A stretch of 64,000 bases of DNA from JANQOH01 sp965243325 (GTDB lineage Bacteria; Pseudomonadota; Alphaproteobacteria; UBA7887): positions 1,798,001 to 1,862,000 of the forward strand of contig CBDEUQ010000003.1 in the NCBI GenBank assembly GCA_965243325.1. The letters run 5' to 3'. Position numbers and translations under genes: made by a program. A model generated the notes under the pieces. That model ran no database searches. It was given only the letters and a program-made list of their open reading frames with translations, and was not told the DNA's origin. Of the stretch, positions 38,961 through 47,836 are shown piece after piece (the first letter of the stretch is position 1; each line of letters begins with the position of its first letter).

Positions 38961-40211
38961 ATGCGCTGCGAAGTCGTCGCGGTCGGCACCGAGTTGCTGC
39001 TCGGCCAGATCGTCGACACCAATTCGAGCTGGATCGGCGAGCAACTGGCGCTCGTCGGCATCGACTCGCATTTTCAGACCAAGGTCGGCGACAACCTCGA
39101 GCGCATGATCGAATGCATCCGCATCGGCCTTTCGCGCAGCGACGCGGTGATCGCGTGCGGCGGCCTCGGGCCGACGCAGGACGACATCACGCGCGAGGCG
39201 CTCGCCGCGGTGATGGGCGTCGCGCTCGAGCGCGACGCCGACATGGGCGCGCGCATCCGCCGCATGTTCGAGTCGCGCCGGCGGCGGATGACCGAGAACA
39301 ATCTCCGGCAGGCGGACCGTCCCCGCGGCGCGTCCTTCATCCCCGAGATGCCGGGAACGGCGCCGGGTCTGGTCTGCCCCGTCGGCGACAAGGTCGTCTA
39401 CGCCGTGCCCGGCGTGCCGTGGGAAATGCGCCTGATGCTCGAAGGGACCGTGCTCCCCGACCTGCAGCGGCGCGCCGGGGTCGCCGCGGTCATCCGCAGC
39501 CGGGTCATCAAGACCTGGGGCCAGACCGAATCCGGCCTCGCCGAGCAGCTCGCCGGCCGCATTGCCGAGCTCGACCGCCTCGGCACCGCCACCCTTGCCT
39601 TCCAGGCGAGCGGCATCGAGGGCCTCAAGGTCCGCATCACCGCCAAGGCCGACGACGAGGCGACTGCGCGCGCCGTCATCGCCGACGAGGAAAGGCGCGT
39701 GCGCGGGATTCTCGGCGACGTGGTGTTCGGTGCCGACGACGAGACGATGGAGTCGGTGGTGCTCGACATGCTGCGTGAGCGCGGCGAGACCCTGGCCGTC
39801 GCGGAAACGCTGACCGGCGGCCTGATCGGCTCGCGCATGTCGGCGCTTCCCGGCGCCGGCGAGGTGTTTCGCGGCGCGCTGGTATCGACCGCGGACCGCG
39901 CTCCCGGCGGTCTCGTCGACCTCGGCGACACGCCCATACCCTCGCCGGAGGCGGCGTCGGCGCTGGCCGACTCGGTGCGCGGCGCGCTCGGCGCCGACGT
40001 CGGTCTGGCGACGGCGGGCGTGGCCGGGCCGGAGCCGGTGAACGGCCACGCTCCGGGCACGGTGTTCCTCGGCCTTGCCTTCGACGGCCGCGTCGAGGCG
40101 ACCGAGGTTCGCCTGCCGGGCCGCGGCAGCCGCATCCGCCAGTATGCGGTCATCAGCCTTCTCAACTATTTCCGCCGCGCCTTGCTTTCTCTGTCGCCGA
40201 CGCCGCTCTAA
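38961..40211 (+). CDS. cinA: CinA family protein (molybdopterin-binding domain plus C-terminal CinA domain)
   Basis: A 416-residue, two-domain CinA. The N-terminal MoCF-biosynthesis-like domain (COG1058) has VVAVGTELLLGQIVDTNSSW and ACGGLGPTQDDITREALA. The C-terminal CinA/PncC domain has LAVAETLTGGLIGSRMSALPG and ATAGVAGPEP. CinA proteins act in pyridine-nucleotide recycling (ADP-ribose pyrophosphatase and NMN deamidase). The deamidase motif usually reads AESxTGG with a following Tyr and Lys; here AETLTGG and LVSTADRAPG differ, so deamidase activity is doubtful. ATG at 38961; monocistronic in appearance, 71 bases before the TonB receptor gene. Confidence 0.87.
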   Translation: MRCEVVAVGTELLLGQIVDTNSSWIGEQLALVGIDSHFQTKVGDNLERMIECIRIGLSRSDAVIACGGLGPTQDDITREALAAVMGVALERDADMGARIRRMFESRRRRMTENNLRQADRPRGASFIPEMPGTAPGLVCPVGDKVVYAVPGVPWEMRLMLEGTVLPDLQRRAGVAAVIRSRVIKTWGQTESGLAEQLAGRIAELDRLGTATLAFQASGIEGLKVRITAKADDEATARAVIADEERRVRGILGDVVFGADDETMESVVLDMLRERGETLAVAETLTGGLIGSRMSALPGAGEVFRGALVSTADRAPGGLVDLGDTPIPSPEAASALADSVRGALGADVGLATAGVAGPEPVNGHAPGTVFLGLAFDGRVEATEVRLPGRGSRIRQYAVISLLNYFRRALLSLSPTPL

Positions 40212-40282
40212 ACTCGCTCGCGGCCTCCGGCGGGGCGGCCGCACCGGGGTGTGGAGGCGAAGCTGATCCGGGACCCGTCGAG

Positions 40283-42910
40283 ATGACATTGCCGTTTCGC
40301 ACGCGGTTCTCGCGCGCCGGTCCTCGTGGCGACCGCGCACCGGCGCGGCTCGGCCTTGCGGTCGCCGCGCTCGCGGCGGCGGCCTGCCTCGCCTCGGCGG
40401 AGACCGGCGCGGCCGGGGCGGGAGCCACGGTGGCGAGCCATGTTCCGCAGGGTCCGGCGGATGCGGTGCGCCCGCTGGCCGTGATCGATCGCGAGGACAT
40501 CGCGCTTTCGGGGTCGGCCACCGTCGCGGACCTGCTGTCGAGCCGACAGCGGTTCACCTTGTACGGCCTGTCGAGCCGGCAGCGGTCCAACCGGTTCGGC
40601 CTGCACCGGGTGCGGTTCCTCGACGGCCGGACCGCCTGGCTCGTCAACGGCCGGCGCGTCTCCGAATCCACCGTCGATCTCTCCACCGTGCCGACGTCGG
40701 CGGTGGAGCGGATCGAGGTCCTGCCGGGCGGGGCCGCCGCGCTTCACGGCGGGCACGCCATCGCAGGGGCGATCAACGTCGTGCTCAGGCGCGGCGGCGA
40801 CGGCGTCGAAGCCTCGGTCCACGCCGCCCGCCCCGCTCAGGCAGGCGGAGACGAGAATCAGGCAGGGGTCCGGTGGGGAGGCGCCGTGGGCCGGGGCCAT
40901 CTGACTGTGGCCCTGGACGTCTTCCGGCGCGAGGAAATCCCCGAGGCGGCGCGCGCTTACAGTGCCGCCAGCTGGACGCCGGGCGGCCGGTTCGCCGACG
41001 CGGCCGGCATTTCCGTGGGCGGCAACACCGTTTTCGTCGCGACGCGGAGCCACGACGAGGACGGCGACGTCGCGACGGTCCACGTTCCCGGCGTCGCGGA
41101 GCCTTCGATCGCGCGCCCCCTGGGCGATTGCCCGGCGGACAGGTACATCGGCGTGCTCGCCGAACCTCTCGGCACTCCCGGCACCGGGTGCGGGTTCTCC
41201 TATGCCGACCGTGCGTGGGGCATGATGCGCGAGGAGCGCCAAAGTCTGTTCCTCGCCCTCGATCATCCGCTCGGCGATCGCGCCGACGCCTGGCTCGACA
41301 TTCGGATTGCCGGCGGCGAGACCCTGGAGCGTTACGCCCCCGCGGTCGGCACCTTCTCGGTGTCGTCGGAGGTTCTGGAGGACCTCCTGCTGGCCGATCC
41401 CGACATCGATTCGCTGCCCGGAACGGTCCGCGTGTCGCACCGCTTCCTCGGCCACGGCGACCGGGAATGGCTCACGACGCTGGAAGAGCATGACGTCGCG
41501 CTGGGCGTGGAAGGGGAGTTCGCCGGCGGCGTCGGCTACGACGCGCACGTTCGCTACTATCGCCGCAGCACCGACGTCGACGGCAATACCTTCGTGAGCC
41601 GGAGCGCCGCCCAGCAGGTCATCGACGAGGGGCGCTACGACCTCGTGGACCCGTTGTCGCCCGGCAATCGCGACGCCTTGCGGGAGACGGCGCTGCGGCT
41701 CGCCGGCGACCGGATTACCGATCACCGCACGGTCCGCGTCTCCGTCAACGGGTCCGGGCTCGCGCTCCCGGGCGGCGCGGCGCGGTGGGCCGCGGGCGCC
41801 GAGCTTGCCGCCGAGGATTGGCGCCATGTCCACGTCTACCGGGACCGTTCCGGCCGGCCCCGCGACGCAAGCGACGCCCTGGGGGCCGGCGCGATCCACG
41901 CGTCAGGGGAGCGGCGGCGCGGCTCGGGTTTCGTGGAGGTGCTGTTGCCCGTCCGCGACGACTGGGATGTTGCGCTCGCCGGGCGCGCGGACGCGTACGA
42001 CGATGTCGGCGCGACCCGCTCGCTCCAGGTTGCGAGCCGGTACCGCCTCAACAACGTGCTGGCGCTTCGGGGTTCGTGGGACCGCGGCTCCAGGGCACCT
42101 GGCCTGTACGAGCTGCACCTGCGCGGTTCGCAGGACTCGCCGTACGTCTGCGACCGGATGGCGCATGCCGGCGCGCTCGCGACGTGCCCCGTGGAGCAGT
42201 TCCGGCGGGTGAGCAGCGGCAATCCGGACCTGGAGCCGGACGACGCCGGGAGCGTATCGCTGGGGGCCGAGCTCGACCTCGGGCCGCTGACCCTGAGCGC
42301 GGACTGGTTCCGGATCGCGCTGTCGGACGTGCCGGCCCAGTTGTCCCCGCAGTCGATCATGGATCTCGAGGCCGCGGGCGCCCTGCCGCCCGGCGTCGCC
42401 GTGCTCCGCACGCCGGAAGGCAAGGTCGAGAGGATCGTCAGTCCGATCGTCAATAGCGGCGAGACCGACGCGGCGGGGATCGACGTGCGGGCGCGGATCG
42501 GCTGGACCGCCGCATGGGCGGAGCTGGAGCTGGATGCCCGGTGGCTGCTCCGGACGCATCACGAGACCCGGGTGGCCGGCGAGCGGCAGCCGGGCGACCA
42601 CCCGCGCGACCACGTTTTCGGGTCTCTTCGCGCGAGCCGGGGCGGCCTGACCGCCAGCTGGAGCGTCTACGCGGTCTCCGGCTACCGGAACGCGCGCGGG
42701 ACCGGCCGCTTCGACCGCTGGCTGGGCCAGGACCTGACGGTCCGCTGGCGCGACGCCTTCGGACTCGGCGGGCTCGATGTGGCCGGCGGCGTCCTCAACG
42801 TCGCCGACCGGGGCCCGTCCGTCGATCCCACCGATCCCGACGCCCAGGACGTGACCCTCGATTCCGGCCGGGGCCGCACGATCGTCCTGACCGCGACGAA
42901 GGCGTGGTGA
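40283..42910 (+). CDS. TonB-dependent outer-membrane receptor
   Basis: An 875-residue protein. The signal region is residues about 22-45. The plug domain follows with VIDREDIALSGSATVADLL, FLDGRTAWLVNGRRV, VDLSTVPTSAVERIEVLPGGAAALHGGHAIAGAINVVLRRG. A beta barrel with many aromatic-ended strands comes next, with RYRLNNVLALRGSWDRGSRAPGLYELH and, close to the end, LDVAGGVLNVADRGPSVDPTDPD. The terminal strand ends in TATKAW. The ligand is unknown: siderophore, cobalamin, polysaccharide or metallophore are all handled by this family. No riboswitch or Fur-like site was seen in the 71 bases upstream. Its neighbours include the PQQ dehydrogenase and the B12-dependent mutase. Confidence 0.87.
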   Translation: MTLPFRTRFSRAGPRGDRAPARLGLAVAALAAAACLASAETGAAGAGATVASHVPQGPADAVRPLAVIDREDIALSGSATVADLLSSRQRFTLYGLSSRQRSNRFGLHRVRFLDGRTAWLVNGRRVSESTVDLSTVPTSAVERIEVLPGGAAALHGGHAIAGAINVVLRRGGDGVEASVHAARPAQAGGDENQAGVRWGGAVGRGHLTVALDVFRREEIPEAARAYSAASWTPGGRFADAAGISVGGNTVFVATRSHDEDGDVATVHVPGVAEPSIARPLGDCPADRYIGVLAEPLGTPGTGCGFSYADRAWGMMREERQSLFLALDHPLGDRADAWLDIRIAGGETLERYAPAVGTFSVSSEVLEDLLLADPDIDSLPGTVRVSHRFLGHGDREWLTTLEEHDVALGVEGEFAGGVGYDAHVRYYRRSTDVDGNTFVSRSAAQQVIDEGRYDLVDPLSPGNRDALRETALRLAGDRITDHRTVRVSVNGSGLALPGGAARWAAGAELAAEDWRHVHVYRDRSGRPRDASDALGAGAIHASGERRRGSGFVEVLLPVRDDWDVALAGRADAYDDVGATRSLQVASRYRLNNVLALRGSWDRGSRAPGLYELHLRGSQDSPYVCDRMAHAGALATCPVEQFRRVSSGNPDLEPDDAGSVSLGAELDLGPLTLSADWFRIALSDVPAQLSPQSIMDLEAAGALPPGVAVLRTPEGKVERIVSPIVNSGETDAAGIDVRARIGWTAAWAELELDARWLLRTHHETRVAGERQPGDHPRDHVFGSLRASRGGLTASWSVYAVSGYRNARGTGRFDRWLGQDLTVRWRDAFGLGGLDVAGGVLNVADRGPSVDPTDPDAQDVTLDSGRGRTIVLTATKAW

Positions 42911-43153
42911 AGGGCGGCGGGGCCGTCCGAAGCGGTCGCCGGCAACGCGGCCCGGCCTCGAAATCGGCGGTCGTCTTCCCGCGCTTGACGGCTGGCGGAT
43001 CGAACGGGAGAAGGGTATCTATGGTGACGGTGGGCGTGGCGCTTTCGCCGCTCGGCAAGAAGTTCGCGGCGACGACGACTGAGCGCATGTCCGCCGCCAC
43101 GACGTCCGGCCGCGACGCATAACGCAGGACAGTCAGGAGGGCGCCCCGACGCC

Positions 43154-43567
43154 ATGGCCGGGCAAAAGCCCATTCGCGTGCTCATCGCCAAGGTGGGCCT
43201 CGACGGACACGACCGCGGCGTGAAGATCGTCGCCCGCTGTCTGCGCGATGCCGGCATGGACGTGATCTACACGGGGCTGCATAAGACTCCTGAGGAAGTG
43301 GTGCGCGCGGCGGTCGACGAGGACGTCGACGTGCTCGGCATCAGCCTCCTGTCGGGCGCGCACATGACGATCTTTCCGCGCGTCATCGCCCTCCTCGAGG
43401 AAGCCGGCGCCGGCGACATCCTGCTCGTCGGCGGCGGCGTGATGCCCGACGAGGACGTCGCGGCGCTCAAGGGGCAGGGAGTCGCGGCGTTGCTGCTGCA
43501 AGACACGCCGCCAGCCGCGATCGTCGATACCATCCGCCGTCTCGTTGCCGAAAGGGGTCCCCGCTGA
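43154..43567 (+). CDS. hcmB: 2-hydroxyisobutyryl-CoA mutase small (B12-binding) subunit
   Basis: A 137-residue cobalamin-binding subunit. The His-on motif DxHxxG is Asp17-Gly-His19-Asp-Arg-Gly22 (VGLDGHDRGVK), followed by SLLSG and LLVGGGVMPDED of the Rossmann B12 fold. Such small subunits pair with a large mutase chain in isobutyryl- and 2-hydroxyisobutyryl-CoA mutases and in archaeal methylmalonyl-CoA mutases. It is the first gene of the four-gene operon, and the next start is 1 base after its stop (TGACATG). The hcm assignment rests on the large subunit. The 243 bases upstream (42911-43153) show no gene. Confidence 0.85.
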   Translation: MAGQKPIRVLIAKVGLDGHDRGVKIVARCLRDAGMDVIYTGLHKTPEEVVRAAVDEDVDVLGISLLSGAHMTIFPRVIALLEEAGAGDILLVGGGVMPDEDVAALKGQGVAALLLQDTPPAAIVDTIRRLVAERGPR

Positions 43568-43568
43568 C

Positions 43569-44960
43569 ATGGAGCACTGGTCGTTCCCCGCCCGCTACGA
43601 CGAGGACTATCTGCCCGATGCGGGCGCGTGCTACTGGTTTCCCCGGCGCGAGACCCAGGACCCGGGCGAGCGCGAGGCTGCCGTCGTCGCGAGGCTCCGC
43701 GAGGTCATGGCCTACGCCTGGGAGCACGCGCCGTTCTACCGCCGCAAGTGGGACGAGGCGGGCGTCCACCCGAGCCACGTCACCTCGCTCGAGGCGTTCG
43801 AGCGCGTCCCCGTGGTCACCAAGGCGGAACTGCGCGCCGCCCAGGCGGCGCACCCGCCGTTCGGGGACTATCTCTGCATCCCGCCGCAAAGCGTCCACCA
43901 CATTCACGGCACCTCGGGCACCACGGGCCGGCCGACCGCGTTCGGCATCGGCCGCGACGACTGGAGGGCGATCGCCAACGCTCAGGCGCGCATCCTCTGG
44001 GCGATGGGCCTGCGCCCCGGCGACCGCGTGTTCATCGCCGCCATATTCAGCCTCTATCTGGGGTCGTGGGGCGCGATGCTCGGGGCCGAGCGCCTCGGCT
44101 GCCAGGTGTTCCCCTTCGGCGCCGGCGCCGGCGGCATGACCGCGCGCGCCGCGTCGTGGCTCGCCGCGATGGGCGCCGACGGCTTCTACGGCACCCCGTC
44201 GTATGCGCTGCATCTCGCCGAGGTGGCGCGGGAGGAAGGGTACGACCCGCGCGATTTCGGCCTCCGCGCGATGTTCTTCTCCGGCGAGCCGGGCGCCTCG
44301 ATCCCCGGCATCCGCGACCGCATCGCCGACGCCTACGGCGCCCGCGTGTACGACTCCGGCACGATGGCGGAGATGACTCCGTTCATGAGCGCCGCCGGCA
44401 CCGAGGGCGGCGGCCCGGGGATGCTCTTGTGGCAGGACATGGTCTACCACGAGGTGTGCGACCCGGAGAGTTTCGCGCGCGTCCCGTGGGGCCGCCGCGG
44501 GACTCCGGTCTACACGCACCTCGAGCGCACGTCGCAGCCGATGATCCGCCTGCTCTCCGGCGACCTCGCGCGCTGGGAGGACGGCCCGAGTCCGTGCGGG
44601 CGCACGTATCCCTCGCTGCCCGACGGCGTCTACGGGCGCATCGACGACATGTTCCAGGTGCGCGGCGAGAACGTCTATCCGAGCGAGATCGACAAGGTTC
44701 TGAACGGCATCGAGGGCTATGCCGGCGAACACCGCATCGTCATCAGCCGCGACAGCGCGATGGACGACCTCCTCGTGCGCGTCGAGGCCGGCGACGCGGC
44801 GGCCTTCGGTCCCGTTTGCGCGGAGTCGTTGCGCAAGGTGCTCGGCATTCGCGCCCGGGTCGACGTGGTGGCCCCCGGGACCTTCCCGCGCACCGACTTC
44901 AAGGCGCGGCGCGTGGTCGACGACCGCCGCCTGTTCCGCGACTTCGCTTCGCGGACCTGA
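43569..44960 (+). CDS. Phenylacetate-CoA ligase-like synthetase, likely 2-hydroxyisobutyrate-CoA ligase
   Basis: A 463-residue AMP-forming ligase of the PaaK branch. Seen: MAYAWEHAPFYRRKWDEAG, FERVPVVTKAEL, the P-loop HIHGTSGTTGRPTAFG, the YDSGTMAEMTPFM region, RLLSGDLARWEDGP, and FQVRGENVYPSEIDKVL with the C-terminal hinge. PaaK-type ligases that activate 2-hydroxyisobutyrate are encoded beside hcmA/hcmB in known degraders. Its place between the two mutase subunits points to that job, supplying the mutase with substrate. Phenylacetate is unlikely, since no paa genes are near. ATG at 43569. Confidence 0.8.
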   Translation: MEHWSFPARYDEDYLPDAGACYWFPRRETQDPGEREAAVVARLREVMAYAWEHAPFYRRKWDEAGVHPSHVTSLEAFERVPVVTKAELRAAQAAHPPFGDYLCIPPQSVHHIHGTSGTTGRPTAFGIGRDDWRAIANAQARILWAMGLRPGDRVFIAAIFSLYLGSWGAMLGAERLGCQVFPFGAGAGGMTARAASWLAAMGADGFYGTPSYALHLAEVAREEGYDPRDFGLRAMFFSGEPGASIPGIRDRIADAYGARVYDSGTMAEMTPFMSAAGTEGGGPGMLLWQDMVYHEVCDPESFARVPWGRRGTPVYTHLERTSQPMIRLLSGDLARWEDGPSPCGRTYPSLPDGVYGRIDDMFQVRGENVYPSEIDKVLNGIEGYAGEHRIVISRDSAMDDLLVRVEAGDAAAFGPVCAESLRKVLGIRARVDVVAPGTFPRTDFKARRVVDDRRLFRDFASRT

Positions 44961-44969
44961 GGCGCGCCG

Positions 44970-45932
44970 ATGGCCCCGCCCGTCCCGTCCTGCGCGCTCG
45001 TCGCCGGCGTGCTTGCCGGAGACCGCCGCTCGCTCGCCCGCCTGATCACGCGCGCCGAGGCCGGCGGCGACGAATGCCGGCCGGCGCTCGCCGCCGTTCA
45101 CCGGCACACCGGCCGGGCCCACGTCGTCGGCGTCACCGGCGTGCCAGGTTCCGGCAAGTCGACTCTCGTGCGGGCGCTCGCCGGCGCCTTGCGCGCCAGC
45201 GGACGCACGCTCGGCGTCGTCGCCGTCGATCCGTCGAGCCCGTTTTCCGGCGGCGCCATCCTGGGCGACCGCATTCGCATGGGCGCGCTCGCCGGCGACC
45301 CCGGGGTCTTCATCCGCTCGATGGCGTCGCGCGGCGCGCTCGGCGGCCTGGCGCGGGCGGCGCTGGACGCCGTCGACCTCATGGACGCCGCGGGTTTCGA
45401 CATGGTGATGATCGAGACCGTCGGCGTCGGCCAAGACGAGGTCGACGTCGTGCGCGCGGCCGACACCACGGTCGTCGTCTCGGCGCCCGGTCTCGGTGAC
45501 GACATCCAGGCGCTCAAGGCGGGCGTGCTCGAGATCGCCGACATCCACGCGGTGAGCAAGGCCGACCGCCCCGACGCCGACCGGACGCTCGCCGACCTCA
45601 AGCAGATGCTCGTCCTCGCCGGCCCCGTCGCCGAACGACCGGTTCCCGTTATTTCCACGAGCGCCGCCGCCGGCGACGGCATCGGCGCGCTGCTCGGCGA
45701 GATCGACTCGCACCGCGCCTTTCTCGCCGACGGCGACCGGCTCGCCGCGCGGCGGCGCCGCAATGTCCGGGCGCGCGCGGTCAGGATCGCCGAGGACATC
45801 GTCCGCGAGCGCTACGCCGCGGCCGACCACCCGGCTGCGGCGGCGATCGTCGATCGCGTCTGCGCCCGCAAGCTCGACCCCCACGGCGCGGCGCTGGCGC
45901 TGCTCGCCGCTCTCGACGAGGTGACACCATGA
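44970..45932 (+). CDS. MeaB/ArgK-family G-protein chaperone of the B12-dependent mutase
   Basis: A 320-residue GTPase of the MeaB/ArgK family. Walker A is GVPGSGKST (57-65), followed by VDPSSPFSGGAILGDRIRM (family signature), FIRSMASRGALGGLA, and MVMIETVGVGQDEVDVV (switch). The G4 motif that reads NKAD in MeaB is SKAD here (196-199). These chaperones load and protect adenosylcobalamin in acyl-CoA mutases. The gene lies between the ligase (9 bases) and the large mutase subunit (4-base overlap), the position of meaH in 2-hydroxyisobutyryl-CoA mutase operons. Confidence 0.9.
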   Translation: MAPPVPSCALVAGVLAGDRRSLARLITRAEAGGDECRPALAAVHRHTGRAHVVGVTGVPGSGKSTLVRALAGALRASGRTLGVVAVDPSSPFSGGAILGDRIRMGALAGDPGVFIRSMASRGALGGLARAALDAVDLMDAAGFDMVMIETVGVGQDEVDVVRAADTTVVVSAPGLGDDIQALKAGVLEIADIHAVSKADRPDADRTLADLKQMLVLAGPVAERPVPVISTSAAAGDGIGALLGEIDSHRAFLADGDRLAARRRRNVRARAVRIAEDIVRERYAAADHPAAAAIVDRVCARKLDPHGAALALLAALDEVTP

Positions 45933-47629
45933 CCGATGCCGCCGACGTGTTCGACCGCACGACGCTCGCCAACCTGGCCCACGGCGTGGCCGACTGGGAG
46001 GGCGGCGAGGTGGCGGCCACGCTCGACCGTCAGCCGGAGGACAAGAGCGACTACCGCACCGCGTCGGGCCTGCCGCTCAAACGGACCTATACCGCGCTCG
46101 ACGTGGCGCACGTTCCGCTCGACGACATCGGGCTGCCCGGGCGCTATCCCTACACCCGCGGGCCCTATCCGACGATGTACCGCGGCCGCCGCTGGACGAT
46201 GCGCCAGATCGCCGGGTTCGGCACCGGCGCCGACACCAACAAGCGCTTCAAGTACCTCCTCGCGCAGGGTCAGACTGGCCTGTCCACCGACTTCGACATG
46301 CCGACCCTCATGGGCTACGACTCCGACCACCCCATGAGTCACGGCGAGGTCGGCCGCGAGGGCGTGGCGGTCGACACCATCGACGACATGGAGGCGCTGT
46401 TCGACGGCATCGATCTGCGCACCATCTCGGTGTCGCTCACGATCAACCCGTCGGCCTGGATCGTCTACGCCATGTACGTCGCCCTGGCCCGGCGCCGCGG
46501 CTACGACCTCGACGCGCTGTCGGGCACCATCCAGGCCGATATCCTCAAGGAATACGTCGCGCAGAAGGAATGGATCTTCCCGATCCGCCCGTCGGTGCGG
46601 CTGGTGCGCGACTGCATCGCCTGGGGCGCGCGCAACATGCGCCGCTACAACCCGGTCAACATTTCCGGCTACCACATCTCGGAGGCCGGCGCGACCGCGG
46701 TCCAGGAAGCCGCCTTCACCATGGCGAACGCGATCGCCTACGTCGAGGAGGTGACGGCCGCCGGGCTGCACGTGGACGAGTTCGCGCCCCGGCTGTCGTT
46801 CTTCTTCGTCTCCCAGGCCGACCTGTTCGAGGAGGTGGCCAAGTTCCGCGCCTTGAGGCGCGTCTACGCCAAGATCATGAAGGAGCGGTTCGGCGCCGAG
46901 AAACCGGAATCGATGCGCCTGCGCTTCCACGCGCAGACCGCGGCGGCGACGCTGACCAAGCCGCAGCACCAGGTGAACCTGATGCGAACCGCGTTCCAGG
47001 CGCTGGCGGCGGTGCTCGGCGGCTGCCAGAGCCTTCACACCAACGGCATGGACGAGGCGTTCACCATACCGACGGAGGAGGCGATGCGGCTGGCGCTCCG
47101 CACGCAGCAGGTCATCGCCGAGGAAACCAACGTCTCGTCGGTGGTCGATCCGCTCGGCGGCTCCTATCTCGTCGAGAGCCTGACCAGCGACATGGAACGG
47201 CGGATCTTCGATATCCTCGCCGAGGTCGACGCCATGGGCGGCACGGTCAAGGCCATCGAGAAAGGCTGGTTCCAGCGCCGGATCGCCGACTCGGCCTACG
47301 ATCAGGCGATCGCTAGGGCCAACGGCGAACGCCCGGTGATCGGCGTCAACGCCTTCGTCGACGAGGACGAGGCGCCGGCGATCGAAACCCACCCCTACGA
47401 CCCGGAGACCGAGCGCCGCCAGATCGCCGGCCTGAACCGCGTCCGCGCCGAGCGCGACGGTGCGAAGGTGGCCTCGCTGCTCGCCGAGCTCGAGCGCGTC
47501 GCGCGCGACGAGAGCGAGAACATCATGCCGGTGACGATCGCGCTCGCCGAGGCCCGGGCCTCCATGGGCGAAATCGTCGAGACCCTGCGCCGCCTGTGGG
47601 GCAGCTACAGCGAGACGCCGGTATTCTGA
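45929..47629 (+). CDS. hcmA: 2-hydroxyisobutyryl-CoA mutase large subunit
   Basis: A 566-residue substrate-binding chain of a B12-dependent acyl-CoA mutase (TIM barrel; the B12 domain is the separate hcmB protein). Two residues distinguish it from methylmalonyl-CoA mutase. Ile94 (WTMRQIAGFGTG) stands where that enzyme has Tyr, and Asp121 (GLSTDFDMPTLMGYDSD) where it has Ala. The 27-residue spacing equals Ile90/Asp117 of the characterised 2-hydroxyisobutyryl-CoA mutase. The reaction would be 2-hydroxyisobutyryl-CoA to 3-hydroxybutyryl-CoA. ATG at 45929 overlaps the MeaB-like stop. Together with hcmB, the ligase and the chaperone it forms a complete operon. Confidence 0.87.
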   Translation: MTDAADVFDRTTLANLAHGVADWEGGEVAATLDRQPEDKSDYRTASGLPLKRTYTALDVAHVPLDDIGLPGRYPYTRGPYPTMYRGRRWTMRQIAGFGTGADTNKRFKYLLAQGQTGLSTDFDMPTLMGYDSDHPMSHGEVGREGVAVDTIDDMEALFDGIDLRTISVSLTINPSAWIVYAMYVALARRRGYDLDALSGTIQADILKEYVAQKEWIFPIRPSVRLVRDCIAWGARNMRRYNPVNISGYHISEAGATAVQEAAFTMANAIAYVEEVTAAGLHVDEFAPRLSFFFVSQADLFEEVAKFRALRRVYAKIMKERFGAEKPESMRLRFHAQTAAATLTKPQHQVNLMRTAFQALAAVLGGCQSLHTNGMDEAFTIPTEEAMRLALRTQQVIAEETNVSSVVDPLGGSYLVESLTSDMERRIFDILAEVDAMGGTVKAIEKGWFQRRIADSAYDQAIARANGERPVIGVNAFVDEDEAPAIETHPYDPETERRQIAGLNRVRAERDGAKVASLLAELERVARDESENIMPVTIALAEARASMGEIVETLRRLWGSYSETPVF

Positions 47630-47836
47630 AAGCATAGCCGCCGGTGGTCACTCTCGTCCAGGAAGCCGGAGACTTGCCCATTGCCGGTATATTCAGTTCA
47701 CCCTTATCGAGGAGGCACTGAGCGCTAGCGAAGGGCCGTATAGGAGATGTGGCTATCGCGTCGCCGTCGCATTTCCTTTGCGGTACGCTTATGGAAGACA
47801 TGGATTGATGCGGGGCATTTCGAAAGGGCCAATGAA

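Noticed and set aside
40212..40282. Cobalamin riboswitch ahead of the TonB receptor
   Set aside because: Only 71 bases are available and no B12-box-like sequence is visible.
42911..43153. Possible small gene upstream of hcmB
   Set aside because: Open frames in the 243-base gap have no ribosome-binding site or protein-like pattern. The gap is better seen as the control region of the mutase operon.
43569..44960. Phenylacetate catabolism gene (paaK)
   Set aside because: It is the PaaK fold, but no other paa gene is present and it is coupled to the mutase subunits.
45929..47629. Methylmalonyl-CoA mutase as the name of the large mutase subunit
   Set aside because: Tyr and Ala of that enzyme are replaced by Ile94 and Asp121, and the operon has a ligase for a free acid. 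2-hydroxyisobutyryl-CoA mutase fits better.
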